The notes beneath the pieces were generated by a model. That model had not been told where the DNA came from, made no database searches, and saw nothing but the letters and a program-made list of their open reading frames with translations. A DNA stretch of 64,000 nucleotides. Source: Paraburkholderia sp. BL10I2N1 (GTDB lineage: Bacteria; Pseudomonadota; Gammaproteobacteria; Burkholderiales; Burkholderiaceae). The position numbers were made by a program, and so were the translations under genes. The DNA lies in assembly GCF_004361815.1 (NCBI RefSeq), contig NZ_SNWA01000002.1, forward strand, positions 2,542,001 to 2,606,000. The letters are read 5' to 3'. Below, in pieces: positions 51,542-61,098 of the stretch (the stretch's first letter is position 1; every line of letters starts with the position of its first letter).

Positions 51542-53020
51542 ATGGACAGCTTCAATCCGGCCGACATCGTCGTTCGAGGTGGGCATTTCATCGGCGGTGA
51601 CTATGTCGACGAATCCGGGGGCGGTATCGATGTCCTCCGCCCGTCCGACGGCGTTGCCTACGCGGCCGTGCCGTGCGGCGATGCCGCGCTGGTCGACCGG
51701 GCTGTCGGCAACGCGTGGCACGCGTTCCGCACGAGCGGCTGGGGGCGCATGGCGCCGCGCGAGCGGGCCAGGATCCTGCGCCGTTTCGCCGATCTCGTCG
51801 CCGCGGATGCGGCGACGCTGGGTCCGCTGGAGGCGCTCGGCTCGACCCGTCCCGTGCGCGATGCCATTGCATGGGACGTGCCGTTCACCGCAGAAGGCAT
51901 CCGCTTCTACGCCGAATTCGCGGATAAGGTGGGGGGCGACGTCACTGCTACCGATCACGATCATCTCGGTATGACGATTGCCGAGCCTTACGGCGTGGTC
52001 GGCGCGATTGCACCGTGGAATTTTCCGCTGGTGATGGCGTCCTGGAAGATTGCGCCCGCGCTGGCCGCGGGCAACGCAATCGTGCTCAAGCCGTCGGAGA
52101 TGACCCCGTTCTCCGTGCTGCGTCTCGCCGAACTCGCGGTGCAGGCGGGCGTGCCGGCCGGCATCTTCAACGTCGTGCAGGGCGATGGCCGCACAACCGG
52201 CGATGCGCTTGTGCGTCATCCGTTGGTCGGCAAGGTCACCTTCACCGGGTCGACCCGAACCGGTGCGGCGATCATGGCCGCCTGCGCGCAGACCGGAACG
52301 AAACCCGTCACGCTGGAGCTGGGCGGAAAGAGTCCGCAGATCGTGTTCGCCGATGCCCCGCGCCTCGACGACGTCGCTCGCCGCATCGCAGCGGCGATTA
52401 CGACCAATGCGGGCCAGGTGTGCGTGGCGGGCTCGCGCCTGCTGGTGGAACGCAGTATCGCGGAGCCGCTCGCTGAGCGCATCGAGCGGATTTTTGCCGG
52501 GCTGAAGCCCGGAGCGACCTGGCAGGCCGGCACGACGCTGCCACCCATCATTTCCGAAACCCAGGCGGCCCGCATCGACGCGATCGTCGGGCGCACGCTC
52601 GATTCGGGCGCGACGCTGCGCTACGGCGGCCAGCGCGCCGACGGCGCTACCCCTGGCGCCTTCTACATGCCGACCTTGCTGGCCGGCGTCACGCGGGAAG
52701 CCGAGGCGGTGCGCGAAGAAGTGTTCGGGCCTGTCCTGACCCTGCAGACGTTCGACACGGAAGAAGAAGCGCTCGAACTCGCCCAGCATCCGGAATACGG
52801 CCTTGCGGCCGGGGTGCATACATCGGATCTCGGCCGGGCGCTGCGCTTCGTGCGCGGGCTGGAGGCCGGCACGGTGTGGGTCAACCGTTACGGCCGCAGC
52901 GCCGACTTCATGATCCCGACGGGAGGCTACAAGCGCTCCGGCATCGGCAAGGACCTGGGCAAACAGGCTTACGAAGCGAACCTGCGCTTCAAGAGCGTAC
53001 TGATCGATCTTCACGGCTGA
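51542..53020 (+). CDS. Aldehyde dehydrogenase
   Basis: NAD(P)-dependent aldehyde dehydrogenase of 492 residues with intact catalytic residues: APWNFPLVMASWK (asparagine), VTLELGGKSPQIVF (glutamate) and TTNAGQVCVAGSR (cysteine). The end FMIPTGGYKRSGIGKDLG carries the family loop. It resembles betaine- and gamma-aminobutyraldehyde-type enzymes (PuuC class), so an aminoaldehyde is a fair guess. ATG 51542 follows GAGGA; the frame is open to 51458. It heads the plus-strand half of the second catabolic island. Confidence 0.92.
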   Translation: MDSFNPADIVVRGGHFIGGDYVDESGGGIDVLRPSDGVAYAAVPCGDAALVDRAVGNAWHAFRTSGWGRMAPRERARILRRFADLVAADAATLGPLEALGSTRPVRDAIAWDVPFTAEGIRFYAEFADKVGGDVTATDHDHLGMTIAEPYGVVGAIAPWNFPLVMASWKIAPALAAGNAIVLKPSEMTPFSVLRLAELAVQAGVPAGIFNVVQGDGRTTGDALVRHPLVGKVTFTGSTRTGAAIMAACAQTGTKPVTLELGGKSPQIVFADAPRLDDVARRIAAAITTNAGQVCVAGSRLLVERSIAEPLAERIERIFAGLKPGATWQAGTTLPPIISETQAARIDAIVGRTLDSGATLRYGGQRADGATPGAFYMPTLLAGVTREAEAVREEVFGPVLTLQTFDTEEEALELAQHPEYGLAAGVHTSDLGRALRFVRGLEAGTVWVNRYGRSADFMIPTGGYKRSGIGKDLGKQAYEANLRFKSVLIDLHG

Positions 53021-53231
53021 CGAGGATGTTGCGGCGCGTCAGCGAACAGCCGTTCCGGGCGCCGCAGACTCTGCTGTCAGATGGCATCAAAACGCGTGCT
53101 TTGTGTTATTCGCGGCGCCCTAATCAGAGACATCTTTGTTTTTGCGCTGATTAAATCTTCTGCAGGCACACGCCTTTGTCAACGCAACCGGATGGCATCA
53201 GCCATTCACCACCACGACAGGACTGACCACC

Positions 53232-53900
53232 ATGATCGAGTTCGAGCCGAAATACATTACCTTCGACTGCTACGGCACCCTCACCAGATTCCGCATGGCG
53301 GACATGACGCGCGAAATGTACGGCGACGAATTGAGTACCGAGGACCTCGAAAAACTGGTCACGTTCTTCGCGGGCTATCGCCGTGACGAAGTGCTCGGTG
53401 CATGGAAACCGTATCGCGATGTCGTCGTCAATGCATTCGAGCGTGCCTGCAAGCGCGTGGGCGTGAAGTTCGACGAAGCACGCGCCGAAAAGATCTATAC
53501 CGCAGTGCCGACGTGGGGCCCGCATCCGGACGTGCCGGAAGGCTTGTCGCGCCTGGCGAAGAAGTACAAGCTGGTGATCCTGTCGAACGCCTCGAACGAC
53601 CAGATCCAGAGCAACGTCGACAAGCTCGGCGCACCGTTCCATGCCGTGTTCACGGCGCAGCAGGCGCAGTCGTACAAGCCGCGCATGCAGGGCTTCGAAT
53701 ACATGTTCGACCAGCTCAACTGCAATCCGGAAGACGTGCTGCACGTCTCGTCGAGCCTGCGCTACGACCTGATGACGGCGCACGATCTCGGCATCAGACA
53801 CAAGGCTTTCGTCAATCGCGGCCACGAACCGTCAACGCCGTACTATCAGTATTACGAAGTCAACGACATTCCGCATCTGGCGGCCGAACTCGGCCTGTAA
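53232..53900 (+). CDS. HAD-superfamily type II haloacid dehalogenase-like hydrolase
   Basis: Cytoplasmic hydrolase of 222 residues. The nucleophile is D12 in ITFDCYGTLTRF. LVILSNASND is motif II, and QSYKPRMQGFEYMF holds the motif III lysine. Motif IV reads VLHVSSSLRYDLM, where the common GD is replaced by SS as in L-2-haloacid dehalogenases. It may hydrolyse a C-halogen bond, a phosphate or a related small substrate. It lies between an aldehyde dehydrogenase and a DAO-type oxidase, an arrangement that suggests a role other than dehalogenation. Confidence 0.9.
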   Translation: MIEFEPKYITFDCYGTLTRFRMADMTREMYGDELSTEDLEKLVTFFAGYRRDEVLGAWKPYRDVVVNAFERACKRVGVKFDEARAEKIYTAVPTWGPHPDVPEGLSRLAKKYKLVILSNASNDQIQSNVDKLGAPFHAVFTAQQAQSYKPRMQGFEYMFDQLNCNPEDVLHVSSSLRYDLMTAHDLGIRHKAFVNRGHEPSTPYYQYYEVNDIPHLAAELGL

Positions 53901-53964
53901 TCACGACGGGTCGCCGCAGGCGGCGGCCCTGGATACGTCATCGCCCACTCTCAGGACGCATCGG

Positions 53965-55242
53965 ATGAAGCTCGATTCCTACTGGCTCGATACCGCACCG
54001 CCCCTGCTGTCGGCGAGTGAAGGTCCGGTCGACGGCCAGACCGACGTTGCCGTGATCGGCGGCGGCTTCACAGGCCTGTCGGCGGCGCAGGCACTGGCCA
54101 GCCGGGGCGCCTCCGTGACGGTGCTCGATGCCGGACGGATCGGCGGCGGCGCCTCCGGCCGCAACGGCGGACAGGTCAATACCGGCGTCGCGCAGGATTT
54201 CGCGGCGCTCGTTGGGCAACTGGGACTGGAACGTGCGCGAGGCTGTTATCTCGCGTATGCGGCGGCGGTCGATACCGTCGAGCGGCTGATTCGCGAAGAG
54301 GGCATCGACTGCAACTATCTGGCGTCGGGAAAGCTGAAGCTCGCGTCGAAGCCGCATCACTTCGACCACCTTGCGAAAACCGCGGAGCTGATTCGCCGTG
54401 AAGTCGATCCCGACATCGACCTCATCGGTCCCGAGCGCATTCGCGACGAAGTGCAGTCCGACAGCTTCCACGGCGGTCTGCTGCAACGGCATGGCGGCCA
54501 GATGCACATGGGCAGGTTCGCGGTCGGCCTCGCCGAAGCGGCCGCACGCAAAGGCGCGAGACTTTACGAGCATGCGGCTGTGTCCGCGATCGTCAGGAAC
54601 GGCCATGGCGGTTACCGCATCGTTTCGGCGCGCGGTGAGTTGCAGGCCAAACAGGTGTTCGTCGCAACCGGCCCGTCGCGGCATGGACCGTTCGGCTGGT
54701 TTCGCCGGCGGCTCGCGCCCGTCGGCTCGTTCATCGTCGTCACCGAGCCGCTCGATGCGGCGTTGCTCGCACGCATGTTTCCGAACCGGCGCGCGTACAC
54801 GACCACGCGTCTGATGCACAACTACTTTCGCGTGACGCCGGATGCGCGCCTGCTGTTCGGCGGCCGGGCACGCTTCACGGCGTCGGAGCAGCCGTCCGAC
54901 GCGAAGAGCGGACGCATCCTGCAGGAAGGACTGGTTGCATTGTTCCCGCCGCTCGCGTCGGCGCGCATCGACTATTGCTGGGGCGGGCTCGTCGACATGA
55001 CGGCCGACCGGCTGCCACGCGCTGGCCAGCATGACGGCATCTATTTCTCGATGGGCTACAGCGGGCACGGGACGCAGATGTCGACCCACATGGGGCAGGT
55101 GATGGCCGACGTGATCGAAGGTCGGGAAGACGCCAATCCATGGCGCGATCTCAAATGGCCGGCGATACCGGGACACACCGGCAAGCCCTGGTTTCTTCCC
55201 ATCGTGGGCACGTACTACCGCATCAAAGACGTTTTTTATTGA
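53965..55242 (+). CDS. FAD-dependent amine / amino acid oxidase (DAO family, PuuB-like)
   Basis: Flavoprotein oxidase of 425 residues in the DAO family. Its FAD motif is VAVIGGGFTGLSAAQAL (GGGFTG at residues 32-37), followed by GRIGGGASGRNGGQVNTG, the region that holds the flavin in gamma-glutamylputrescine oxidases. The C-terminal FSMGYSGHGTQMSTHMGQVM completes the FAD site. It would oxidise an amine or N-substituted amino acid to the imine and so to an aldehyde or oxo acid. The adjacent ABC transporter probably brings in its substrate. Confidence 0.92.
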   Translation: MKLDSYWLDTAPPLLSASEGPVDGQTDVAVIGGGFTGLSAAQALASRGASVTVLDAGRIGGGASGRNGGQVNTGVAQDFAALVGQLGLERARGCYLAYAAAVDTVERLIREEGIDCNYLASGKLKLASKPHHFDHLAKTAELIRREVDPDIDLIGPERIRDEVQSDSFHGGLLQRHGGQMHMGRFAVGLAEAAARKGARLYEHAAVSAIVRNGHGGYRIVSARGELQAKQVFVATGPSRHGPFGWFRRRLAPVGSFIVVTEPLDAALLARMFPNRRAYTTTRLMHNYFRVTPDARLLFGGRARFTASEQPSDAKSGRILQEGLVALFPPLASARIDYCWGGLVDMTADRLPRAGQHDGIYFSMGYSGHGTQMSTHMGQVMADVIEGREDANPWRDLKWPAIPGHTGKPWFLPIVGTYYRIKDVFY

Positions 55243-55297
55243 TTCCAATGACTGGCTGACAAAAAGCCACCCCTGCTTACACTCGCGGAGAAGTTCG

Positions 55298-56914
55298 ATG
55301 AATAAGGAAGACTCGCAATTTGCTGCTGTTCAGCCCGGTTCCGAACTGGAGCGCCTGACGAAGAAGGGCGCGTCGCGGCGCGAGGTGCTGCGCGCGATGG
55401 CGGCCGCGGGCATGATGTCGATGACGGGTGCCGGTCTTTTCGCGGCGAGTGGCGCGGCCCTCGCCCAGGCGAAACCGAAGCAGGGCGGCAAGATCCGGGT
55501 GGCGACTCAGTCGGCTTCGGCCGCCGATACGCTCGATCCGGCAAAGGGCGCGCTGGCCACGGACTACGTCCGCTGCAACATGTTCTACAACGGTCTGACC
55601 GAACTCGATTCGCATCTCGGCGCGAAGATGGCGCTGGCTGAATCGCTCGAAACGAAGGACGCGACGGTGTGGGTCGTGAAGCTGCGCACAGGGGTGCAGT
55701 TCCACGACGGCAAGGCGCTCGCGCCCGCCGACGTCGTCTACTCGATCATGCGGCACAAGGATCCGGCGACCGCCTCGAAAGCGAAGACGCTCGCCGACCA
55801 GATCAAGGAAGTCAAGGCGACCGGCCCGAACGAAGTCACGATCACGCTTGAAGGCCCGAACGCCGACCTGCCGGTGATTCTCGCCACCTCGCACTTCCTG
55901 ATCATCAAGGACGGCACGAAGGACTTCAAGACGGCAGTGGGCACGGGCCCATACAAGGTCAAGGAGTTCTCACCCGGCGTTCATACGGTCGGCGTGAAGA
56001 ACGAGAAATACTGGAAGCCCGGTCTGCCGCACCTCGACGAAATCGAACTGATCGGCATCGGCGACGAATCGGCACGCGTGAATGCGCTGCTGTCCGGTGA
56101 CGTCCAGCTCATCAACGCCGTGAGTCCGCGCTCGACGGGCCGTATCAAAGGCACCAGCGGCTTCACCGTGCTGGAGACGAAGACGGGTCAATACACGGAC
56201 CTCATCGTGCGCGACGAAGGCGGCATTACCGCCAACGCGGATTTCCGCATGGGCATGATGTACCTGCAGGACCGCGAGCAGATGCGCCGCGCGGTGTTCC
56301 AGGGGTACGGATCGATCGGCAATGACCAGCCGATCGATCCGACCAACAAGTACTACCTCGCAGGTCTGCCGCAACGCACGTTCGACCCGGACAAGGCGAA
56401 GTTCTACTTCCAGAAGGCGAAGGTAGGCAGCGCGCCCGTGCAGATCTTTGCGTCGCCGGCAGCGGACGGCTCCGTCGAAATGGCGATGCTGCTGCAACAG
56501 GCTGCGCCGCAGGCGGGCCTGAACCTGCAGGTCACGCGCGTGCCGGCTGACGGCTACTGGTCGAATCACTGGATGAAGCATCCGCTTGGCTACGGCGCGG
56601 TGAATGCGCGCCCGAGCGCGGATGTGCTGTTCACCCAGTTCTTCAAGTCCGATGCCCCGTGGAATGAAGCAAACTGGAAGAGTTCGAAGTTCGACCAGAT
56701 GCTGCTCGCCGCACGTGGCGAACCGGACGATGCGAAGCGCAAGAAGATCTACGGCGACATGCAGGTTCTCGTGCACGAAACGGGCGGTATCGGCATTCCG
56801 ATGTTCCTGAGCTCGCTCGATGCGCACACGACGAAACTGCAGGGTCTTGGCTCGATTCCGCTGGCCGGCCTGATGGGCTTCACGTTTGCGGAGAACGTCT
56901 GGCTCGAAGCCTGA
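55298..56914 (+). CDS. Peptide/opine-type ABC transporter substrate-binding protein, Tat-like signal
   Basis: SBP_bac_5 family binding protein of 538 residues. A long N-region with SRREVLRAM (residues 26-34) and cleavage after ALA-Q (about residue 56) resembles a Tat signal, so the folded protein may be exported. The mature part has TLDPAKGALATDYVRCN, HDGKALAPADVVYSI and VGTGPYKVKEF, standard for dipeptide/oligopeptide binders. Ligands of this family include peptides, opines and glutathione. A GGAGAAG site precedes the ATG. A hairpin follows before the permease genes. Confidence 0.92.
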   Translation: MNKEDSQFAAVQPGSELERLTKKGASRREVLRAMAAAGMMSMTGAGLFAASGAALAQAKPKQGGKIRVATQSASAADTLDPAKGALATDYVRCNMFYNGLTELDSHLGAKMALAESLETKDATVWVVKLRTGVQFHDGKALAPADVVYSIMRHKDPATASKAKTLADQIKEVKATGPNEVTITLEGPNADLPVILATSHFLIIKDGTKDFKTAVGTGPYKVKEFSPGVHTVGVKNEKYWKPGLPHLDEIELIGIGDESARVNALLSGDVQLINAVSPRSTGRIKGTSGFTVLETKTGQYTDLIVRDEGGITANADFRMGMMYLQDREQMRRAVFQGYGSIGNDQPIDPTNKYYLAGLPQRTFDPDKAKFYFQKAKVGSAPVQIFASPAADGSVEMAMLLQQAAPQAGLNLQVTRVPADGYWSNHWMKHPLGYGAVNARPSADVLFTQFFKSDAPWNEANWKSSKFDQMLLAARGEPDDAKRKKIYGDMQVLVHETGGIGIPMFLSSLDAHTTKLQGLGSIPLAGLMGFTFAENVWLEA

Positions 56915-56938
56915 CCTGCCGGCTGTTGCCGTGGCCGT

Positions 56939-56959
56939 GGCCTGAATGAATCTCAGGCC
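56939..56959 (+). terminator. Intra-operon hairpin after the binding-protein gene
   Basis: GGCCTGA / TCAGGCC with a 7-base loop in the 128-base gap before the permease genes. Such stems after binding-protein genes commonly let the binding protein be made in excess over the membrane parts. No T-run follows. Confidence 0.5.
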
Positions 56960-57042
56960 GGCAACCGGCTCACGGTCGATCAGCAGCAACGCGCACGCTG
57001 CCATCCCATGAGCGAGCGGTTTTACCCCAGGAGGCAATTTCG

Positions 57043-57999
57043 ATGAAAGCATACGCGCAACGACTCATTGCCGCGCGGCTCGGCCTCGCGCTACTTACGT
57101 TGCTGCTGGTGTCGGCGCTGGTGTTCGCCATTACTGGCCTGCTGCCGGGCGACGCCGCCCAGGAGGCGCTCGGCCAGGCCGCCACACCCGAAGCCGTCGC
57201 GGCGCTGCGCCATCAGTTCGGACTCGATCAACCCGCGCTGCAACGCTACGTCGAATGGCTTCTGCATATCGTGCGGGGCGACTTCGGCACATCGCTGTCG
57301 AACAGCATGCCGGTCAGCCAGCTGATCGCGACGCGTCTGCCGAATTCGCTCGTACTTGCCGGGCTGACGACGCTGGTGTCGGTTCCTGTCGCGCTCGCCA
57401 TCGGGATCCTGTCGGCGATGTTCCGCGGCTCGCTGCTCGATCGTGCGCTCAATGTGATCACGCTTTCGGCGGTCGCTGTGCCGGAGTTTCTGATTGCCAC
57501 CATCGCGGTGCTGGTCTTCGCCGTGAAGCTGCGCTGGCTGCCGGCGCTCTCCTATCTGTCGGAAGTATCGTCGTTTGGCGGGCTGCTGCGCATCTATGCG
57601 ATGCCCGTGATGACGCTGTGCTGCGTGATCGTGGCGCAGATGTCCCGCATGACACGCGCTGCCGTGCTCGATCAGCTCAATTCGTCGTACGTCGAGATGG
57701 CGGTGCTGAAGGGCGCTTCGCCGACCCGCGTCGTGTTGCGGCACGTCGTGCCGAACACGATCGGCCCGATCTCCAATGCGGTCGCGCTGAGCCTGTCCTA
57801 TCTCTTTGGCGGGGTGGTGATCGTCGAGTCGATCTTCAACTATCCCGGCCTTGCCAGCCTGATGGTGGATGCGGTCACGAACCGCGACATGCCGCTCGTT
57901 CAGGGGTGCGTCATGGTCTTCTGCGCGGCGTATCTCGCGCTCGTGCTGATCGCAGACCTCTGTCAAATCGTGTCTAACCCGAGGCTGCGTCAACGATGA
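57043..57999 (+). CDS. Dipeptide/opine ABC transporter permease (DppB-like)
   Basis: Inner-membrane permease of 318 residues in the DppB/OppB family with an N-terminal segment MKAYAQRLIAARLGLALLTL and a periplasmic loop HQFGLDQPALQRYVEWL typical of this subunit. The cytoplasmic EAA loop is VEMAVLKGASPTRVVLRHVVPN. It has an excellent AGGAGG ribosome-binding site. Its stop overlaps the next permease ATG (ATGA). It pairs with that protein to form the importer channel. Confidence 0.94.
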   Translation: MKAYAQRLIAARLGLALLTLLLVSALVFAITGLLPGDAAQEALGQAATPEAVAALRHQFGLDQPALQRYVEWLLHIVRGDFGTSLSNSMPVSQLIATRLPNSLVLAGLTTLVSVPVALAIGILSAMFRGSLLDRALNVITLSAVAVPEFLIATIAVLVFAVKLRWLPALSYLSEVSSFGGLLRIYAMPVMTLCCVIVAQMSRMTRAAVLDQLNSSYVEMAVLKGASPTRVVLRHVVPNTIGPISNAVALSLSYLFGGVVIVESIFNYPGLASLMVDAVTNRDMPLVQGCVMVFCAAYLALVLIADLCQIVSNPRLRQR

Positions 58000-58946
58000 A
58001 CCGTCCAGTCAATCCCCCTCTTCCTCACGCCGGTACGGAGATCTACGACGTGTCCCGCGACGATCCCCTCGGCGAAGCGCCCGCAACCGAAGCCGCGACG
58101 GCCGCGCCCCGGCTGTTGCAACGGCTGGCGCGACGCCTCTCGGTGCTCGGAATGATCGGCCTCGTGATCGTCGTGTTCTGGCTCGCGGTGGCGTTCATCG
58201 GACCGCTTGTCGCGCCGTACAAGGGCGGTGCGCTGACCTCGACGGAGATCTTCGGCACCTATAGCGTGGCGCATCTGCTCGGCACCGACTATCTCGGCCG
58301 CGACATGCTGAGCCGGATTCTTTACGGCACGCGCTACACGGTCGGCCTCGCACTGGTCGCGGCGGTGCTGGCCAGCCTGATCGGCACCTGCTTCGGGCTG
58401 CTCGCCGCGCTGTCGGCCCGCTGGATCGACGAAGTGCTGAGCCGGCTGTTCGACGCGCTCATTTCCATCCCGAGCAAAGTGCTCGCGCTCGTCGTGATTG
58501 CCGCGTTCGGATCGTCGATTCCGATGCTCATGGGAGTCGCCGCGCTGGCCTATATTCCCGGCGCGTTCCGCATTTCGCGCTCGCTCGCGGTGAACCTGAT
58601 GACGCTGGAGTACGTGCAGGTCGCGCGGGCTCGCGGCGAACGGCTGCCTTACATCGCGCGCGTTGAGCTGCTGCCGAACATGATCCATCCGATGCTGGCC
58701 GACTTCGGCCTGCGCTTCGTCTTTATCGTGCTGTTGCTGAGCGGTCTGAGCTTTCTGGGTCTGGGCGTGCAGCCGCCGAACGCGGACTGGGGCTCGCTCG
58801 TGCGGGAAAACATCGGTGGCCTGTCGGAAGGCGCGCCGGCGGTGCTGATGCCGGCGGTGGCGATCGCGTCGCTGACCATTGGTGTGAATCTGCTGATCGA
58901 CAATCTGCGCCGCCGCCACGGTCGCGGACAAGGAGGCGCGCAATGA
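57996..58946 (+). CDS. Dipeptide/opine ABC transporter permease (DppC-like)
   Basis: Inner-membrane permease of 316 residues in the DppC/OppC family, with an extended polar N-terminus then hydrophobic segments. LLGTDYLGRDMLSRILYGTRYT is the hallmark of DppC proteins. EYVQVARARGERLPYIARVELLPN is the EAA loop that meets the ATPase. It forms a heterodimer with the preceding subunit, and both ends overlap neighbours by ATGA. Confidence 0.94.
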   Translation: MNRPVNPPLPHAGTEIYDVSRDDPLGEAPATEAATAAPRLLQRLARRLSVLGMIGLVIVVFWLAVAFIGPLVAPYKGGALTSTEIFGTYSVAHLLGTDYLGRDMLSRILYGTRYTVGLALVAAVLASLIGTCFGLLAALSARWIDEVLSRLFDALISIPSKVLALVVIAAFGSSIPMLMGVAALAYIPGAFRISRSLAVNLMTLEYVQVARARGERLPYIARVELLPNMIHPMLADFGLRFVFIVLLLSGLSFLGLGVQPPNADWGSLVRENIGGLSEGAPAVLMPAVAIASLTIGVNLLIDNLRRRHGRGQGGAQ

Positions 58947-60790
58947 ATGCCGGCAACATGATCGAAGTAAGGGGTCTGCGCGTCGTCGCGGGCGCGGCAC
59001 CCGACCCGGTTGTCGAAATCGTCAAGGGCGTCGATTTCTCGGTGAAGAAGGGCGAGGTGCTGGCGCTCATCGGCGAGTCGGGTTCGGGCAAGACGACCAT
59101 CGCGCTGTCGCTGCTGGGCTACGCCCGCGCAGGCTGCTCGATCAGTGGCGGCAGCGTACGGATCGGCGAAATCGATGTGCTGTCGCTGGATCAGGCCGGC
59201 CGCCAGGCGTTGCGCGCACGCACAGTCGCCTATGTCGCACAGAGCGCGTCGGCGGCCTTCAATCCCGCGCGAACCATCATGGACCAGGTCGTCGAGCCCG
59301 CGCTGCTGCATCGGCTGATGACGCGCGATGTGGCATGCACGAAGGCAATCGCCCTGTTCCGTTCGCTCGCGCTGCCGACCCCTGAAACGATTGGCGAGCG
59401 CTACCCGCATCAGGTCTCGGGTGGTCAGCTGCAGCGGCTGATGGCCGCCATGGCGCTCATCACGGACCCGGCGGTCGTCGTGTTCGATGAGCCGACCACC
59501 GCGCTCGACGTCACGACCCAGATCGAAGTGCTGGCCGCGTTCAAGCGTGTCATCCGCGAGCTGGGCACGACAGCGGTCTATGTGTCGCACGATCTCGCCG
59601 TCGTGGCGCAGATGGCGGACCGTATCGTCGTGCTGAACGGCGGGCTCGTGAAAGAGAACGGCGAGATCGCGCAGGTGCTCGATGCGCCTGTCGATGCGTA
59701 CACGCGCCAGCTGCTTGCTGCGTCGCGCCATCCCGATGCCCCGGCCGATGCACGCCCGGCCAGTAGCGCTGCTGTACCGCCGCTGCTCGAAATCCGCGGT
59801 CTGTCGGCGGGCTATGGCCGGATCGACCGGGCTACCGGCCTGCCGGCCGCACGCATCCTGGACGACGTGAGCCTGTCGATTCCTCGCGGCAGCACGCTGG
59901 GCGTGATCGGCGAGTCGGGATCGGGCAAGACCACGCTTGCGCGCGTGATCGCGGGGCTGCTCGGGCGCGCCAGAGGCGAGGTGCTGTTCAACGGCGAACC
60001 GCTGCCCGCAGAGCTTTCGCAGCGCACGCACGAGCAGTACCGGCAGATCCAGATCGTGTTCCAGAACGCCGATACCGCGCTGAACCCCAGTCACACGATT
60101 GCAGACATCCTTGGCCGGCCGCTTGCGTTCTATCACCGTCTGCGCGGGGCGGCAGCCAGAAAGCGCATGCTGGAACTGCTCGATCTGGTGAAGCTGCCGG
60201 CTTCGATCGCTGAACGCAATCCGGCGGGTCTGTCGGGCGGCCAGAAGCAACGGGTCAACTTCGCGCGGGCGCTGGCCGCGGAACCCGCGCTGATTCTCTG
60301 CGATGAGGTGACGTCAGCGCTCGATACGGTGGTAGGCGCAGCGATTCTCGACCTGCTGGGCGAACTGCGCCGCGAACTCGGCGTGTCATATATGTTCATC
60401 AGCCACGATATCTCCACGGTGCGCGCCATCTGCGACGATGTGATCGTGCTGTACGCCGGGCATCGCGTCGAGGCCGGACAGCGCGATGTGCTCGCCGCGC
60501 CGCCGTATCACCCTTACACGGGCTTGCTGGTCAACTCAGTGCCGGCGCTCAGGCCTGGCTGGCTCGACGCGCGCTGCAGCGTCAGCAGCGCTGCTTTGCC
60601 ACCTCTGAGTGCCAGCGGCGACAGCCCGGAACTGTGCAGCTTCCGCGCGCGTTGTCCGGTGCGCATCGAAGGAAAATGCAACGCCACGGCGCCGTCACTC
60701 AAGCGCCTCGAGTCGGGCGCCGAGATTCTTTGTCACCATTCGAGCGAGGAGCTTGACCGTCTCCAGCGTCTGGAGGTGATTCCAGCATGA
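58943..60790 (+). CDS. Dipeptide/opine ABC transporter ATPase, two fused NBDs (DppD-DppF fusion type)
   Basis: A 615-residue ATPase carrying both halves in one chain. The first nucleotide-binding domain has Walker A GESGSGKTT (residues 44-52), signature VSGGQLQRLMAAMAL and Walker B VVFDEPTTALD. The second has GESGSGKTT, signature LSGGQKQRVNFARAL and ILCDEVTSALD. The C-terminal cysteine cluster CSFRARCPVRIEGKC is the oligo_HPY extension of peptide transporters. Single-chain double ATPases are common in peptide/opine importers. It overlaps the [2Fe-2S] protein start by ATGA, linking uptake to the dehydrogenase. Confidence 0.94.
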   Translation: MNAGNMIEVRGLRVVAGAAPDPVVEIVKGVDFSVKKGEVLALIGESGSGKTTIALSLLGYARAGCSISGGSVRIGEIDVLSLDQAGRQALRARTVAYVAQSASAAFNPARTIMDQVVEPALLHRLMTRDVACTKAIALFRSLALPTPETIGERYPHQVSGGQLQRLMAAMALITDPAVVVFDEPTTALDVTTQIEVLAAFKRVIRELGTTAVYVSHDLAVVAQMADRIVVLNGGLVKENGEIAQVLDAPVDAYTRQLLAASRHPDAPADARPASSAAVPPLLEIRGLSAGYGRIDRATGLPAARILDDVSLSIPRGSTLGVIGESGSGKTTLARVIAGLLGRARGEVLFNGEPLPAELSQRTHEQYRQIQIVFQNADTALNPSHTIADILGRPLAFYHRLRGAAARKRMLELLDLVKLPASIAERNPAGLSGGQKQRVNFARALAAEPALILCDEVTSALDTVVGAAILDLLGELRRELGVSYMFISHDISTVRAICDDVIVLYAGHRVEAGQRDVLAAPPYHPYTGLLVNSVPALRPGWLDARCSVSSAALPPLSASGDSPELCSFRARCPVRIEGKCNATAPSLKRLESGAEILCHHSSEELDRLQRLEVIPA

Positions 60791-61098
60791 ACGCACGATT
60801 CGTTCGGGTGGCGGAGACCGGGCGCAAGACCTTTCCGGTGACCATCGATGGCGTGGTGTGCGAGGCCGCCGAAGGCGACACGCTGATCGTTGCGCTGCTG
60901 ACCACGGTGTCGGCGTTGCGCGATTCCGAATTCGGCGACGGACGGCGCGCCGGCTTCTGTCTGATGGGGGCCTGTCAGGATTGCTGGGTGTGGACCACCG
61001 GCGGCGAGCGGCTGCGTGCATGCAGCACGCCGGCTACGCCCGGCATGTCGATCGTGACGCGGCTCACCGAAGGAGAGGGCATATGGCCGCGCGGGTAA
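60787..61098 (+). CDS. [2Fe-2S] subunit of a three-component FAD dehydrogenase
   Basis: Small ferredoxin-like protein of 103 residues (Fer2_4 family). The cluster ligands are C58, C63, C66 and C79 in GFCLMGACQDCWVW and LRACSTP. Proteins of this size are the small subunits of HcnABC, opine/octopine dehydrogenases and D-hydroxyproline dehydrogenase (LhpBEF-type), where they carry electrons from the FAD subunits. Its start overlaps the ABC ATPase stop, and it overlaps the next gene by 16 bases, so the three subunits are made together. Confidence 0.92.
   Translation: MNARFVRVAETGRKTFPVTIDGVVCEAAEGDTLIVALLTTVSALRDSEFGDGRRAGFCLMGACQDCWVWTTGGERLRACSTPATPGMSIVTRLTEGEGIWPRG

Noticed and set aside
51488..53014. 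508-codon minus-strand frame
   Set aside because: Antisense to the aldehyde dehydrogenase, which has all catalytic residues.
58649..60250. 533-codon minus-strand frame
   Set aside because: Antisense to the DppC-like permease and the double ATPase, both with clear motifs. No ribosome-binding site or domain of its own.
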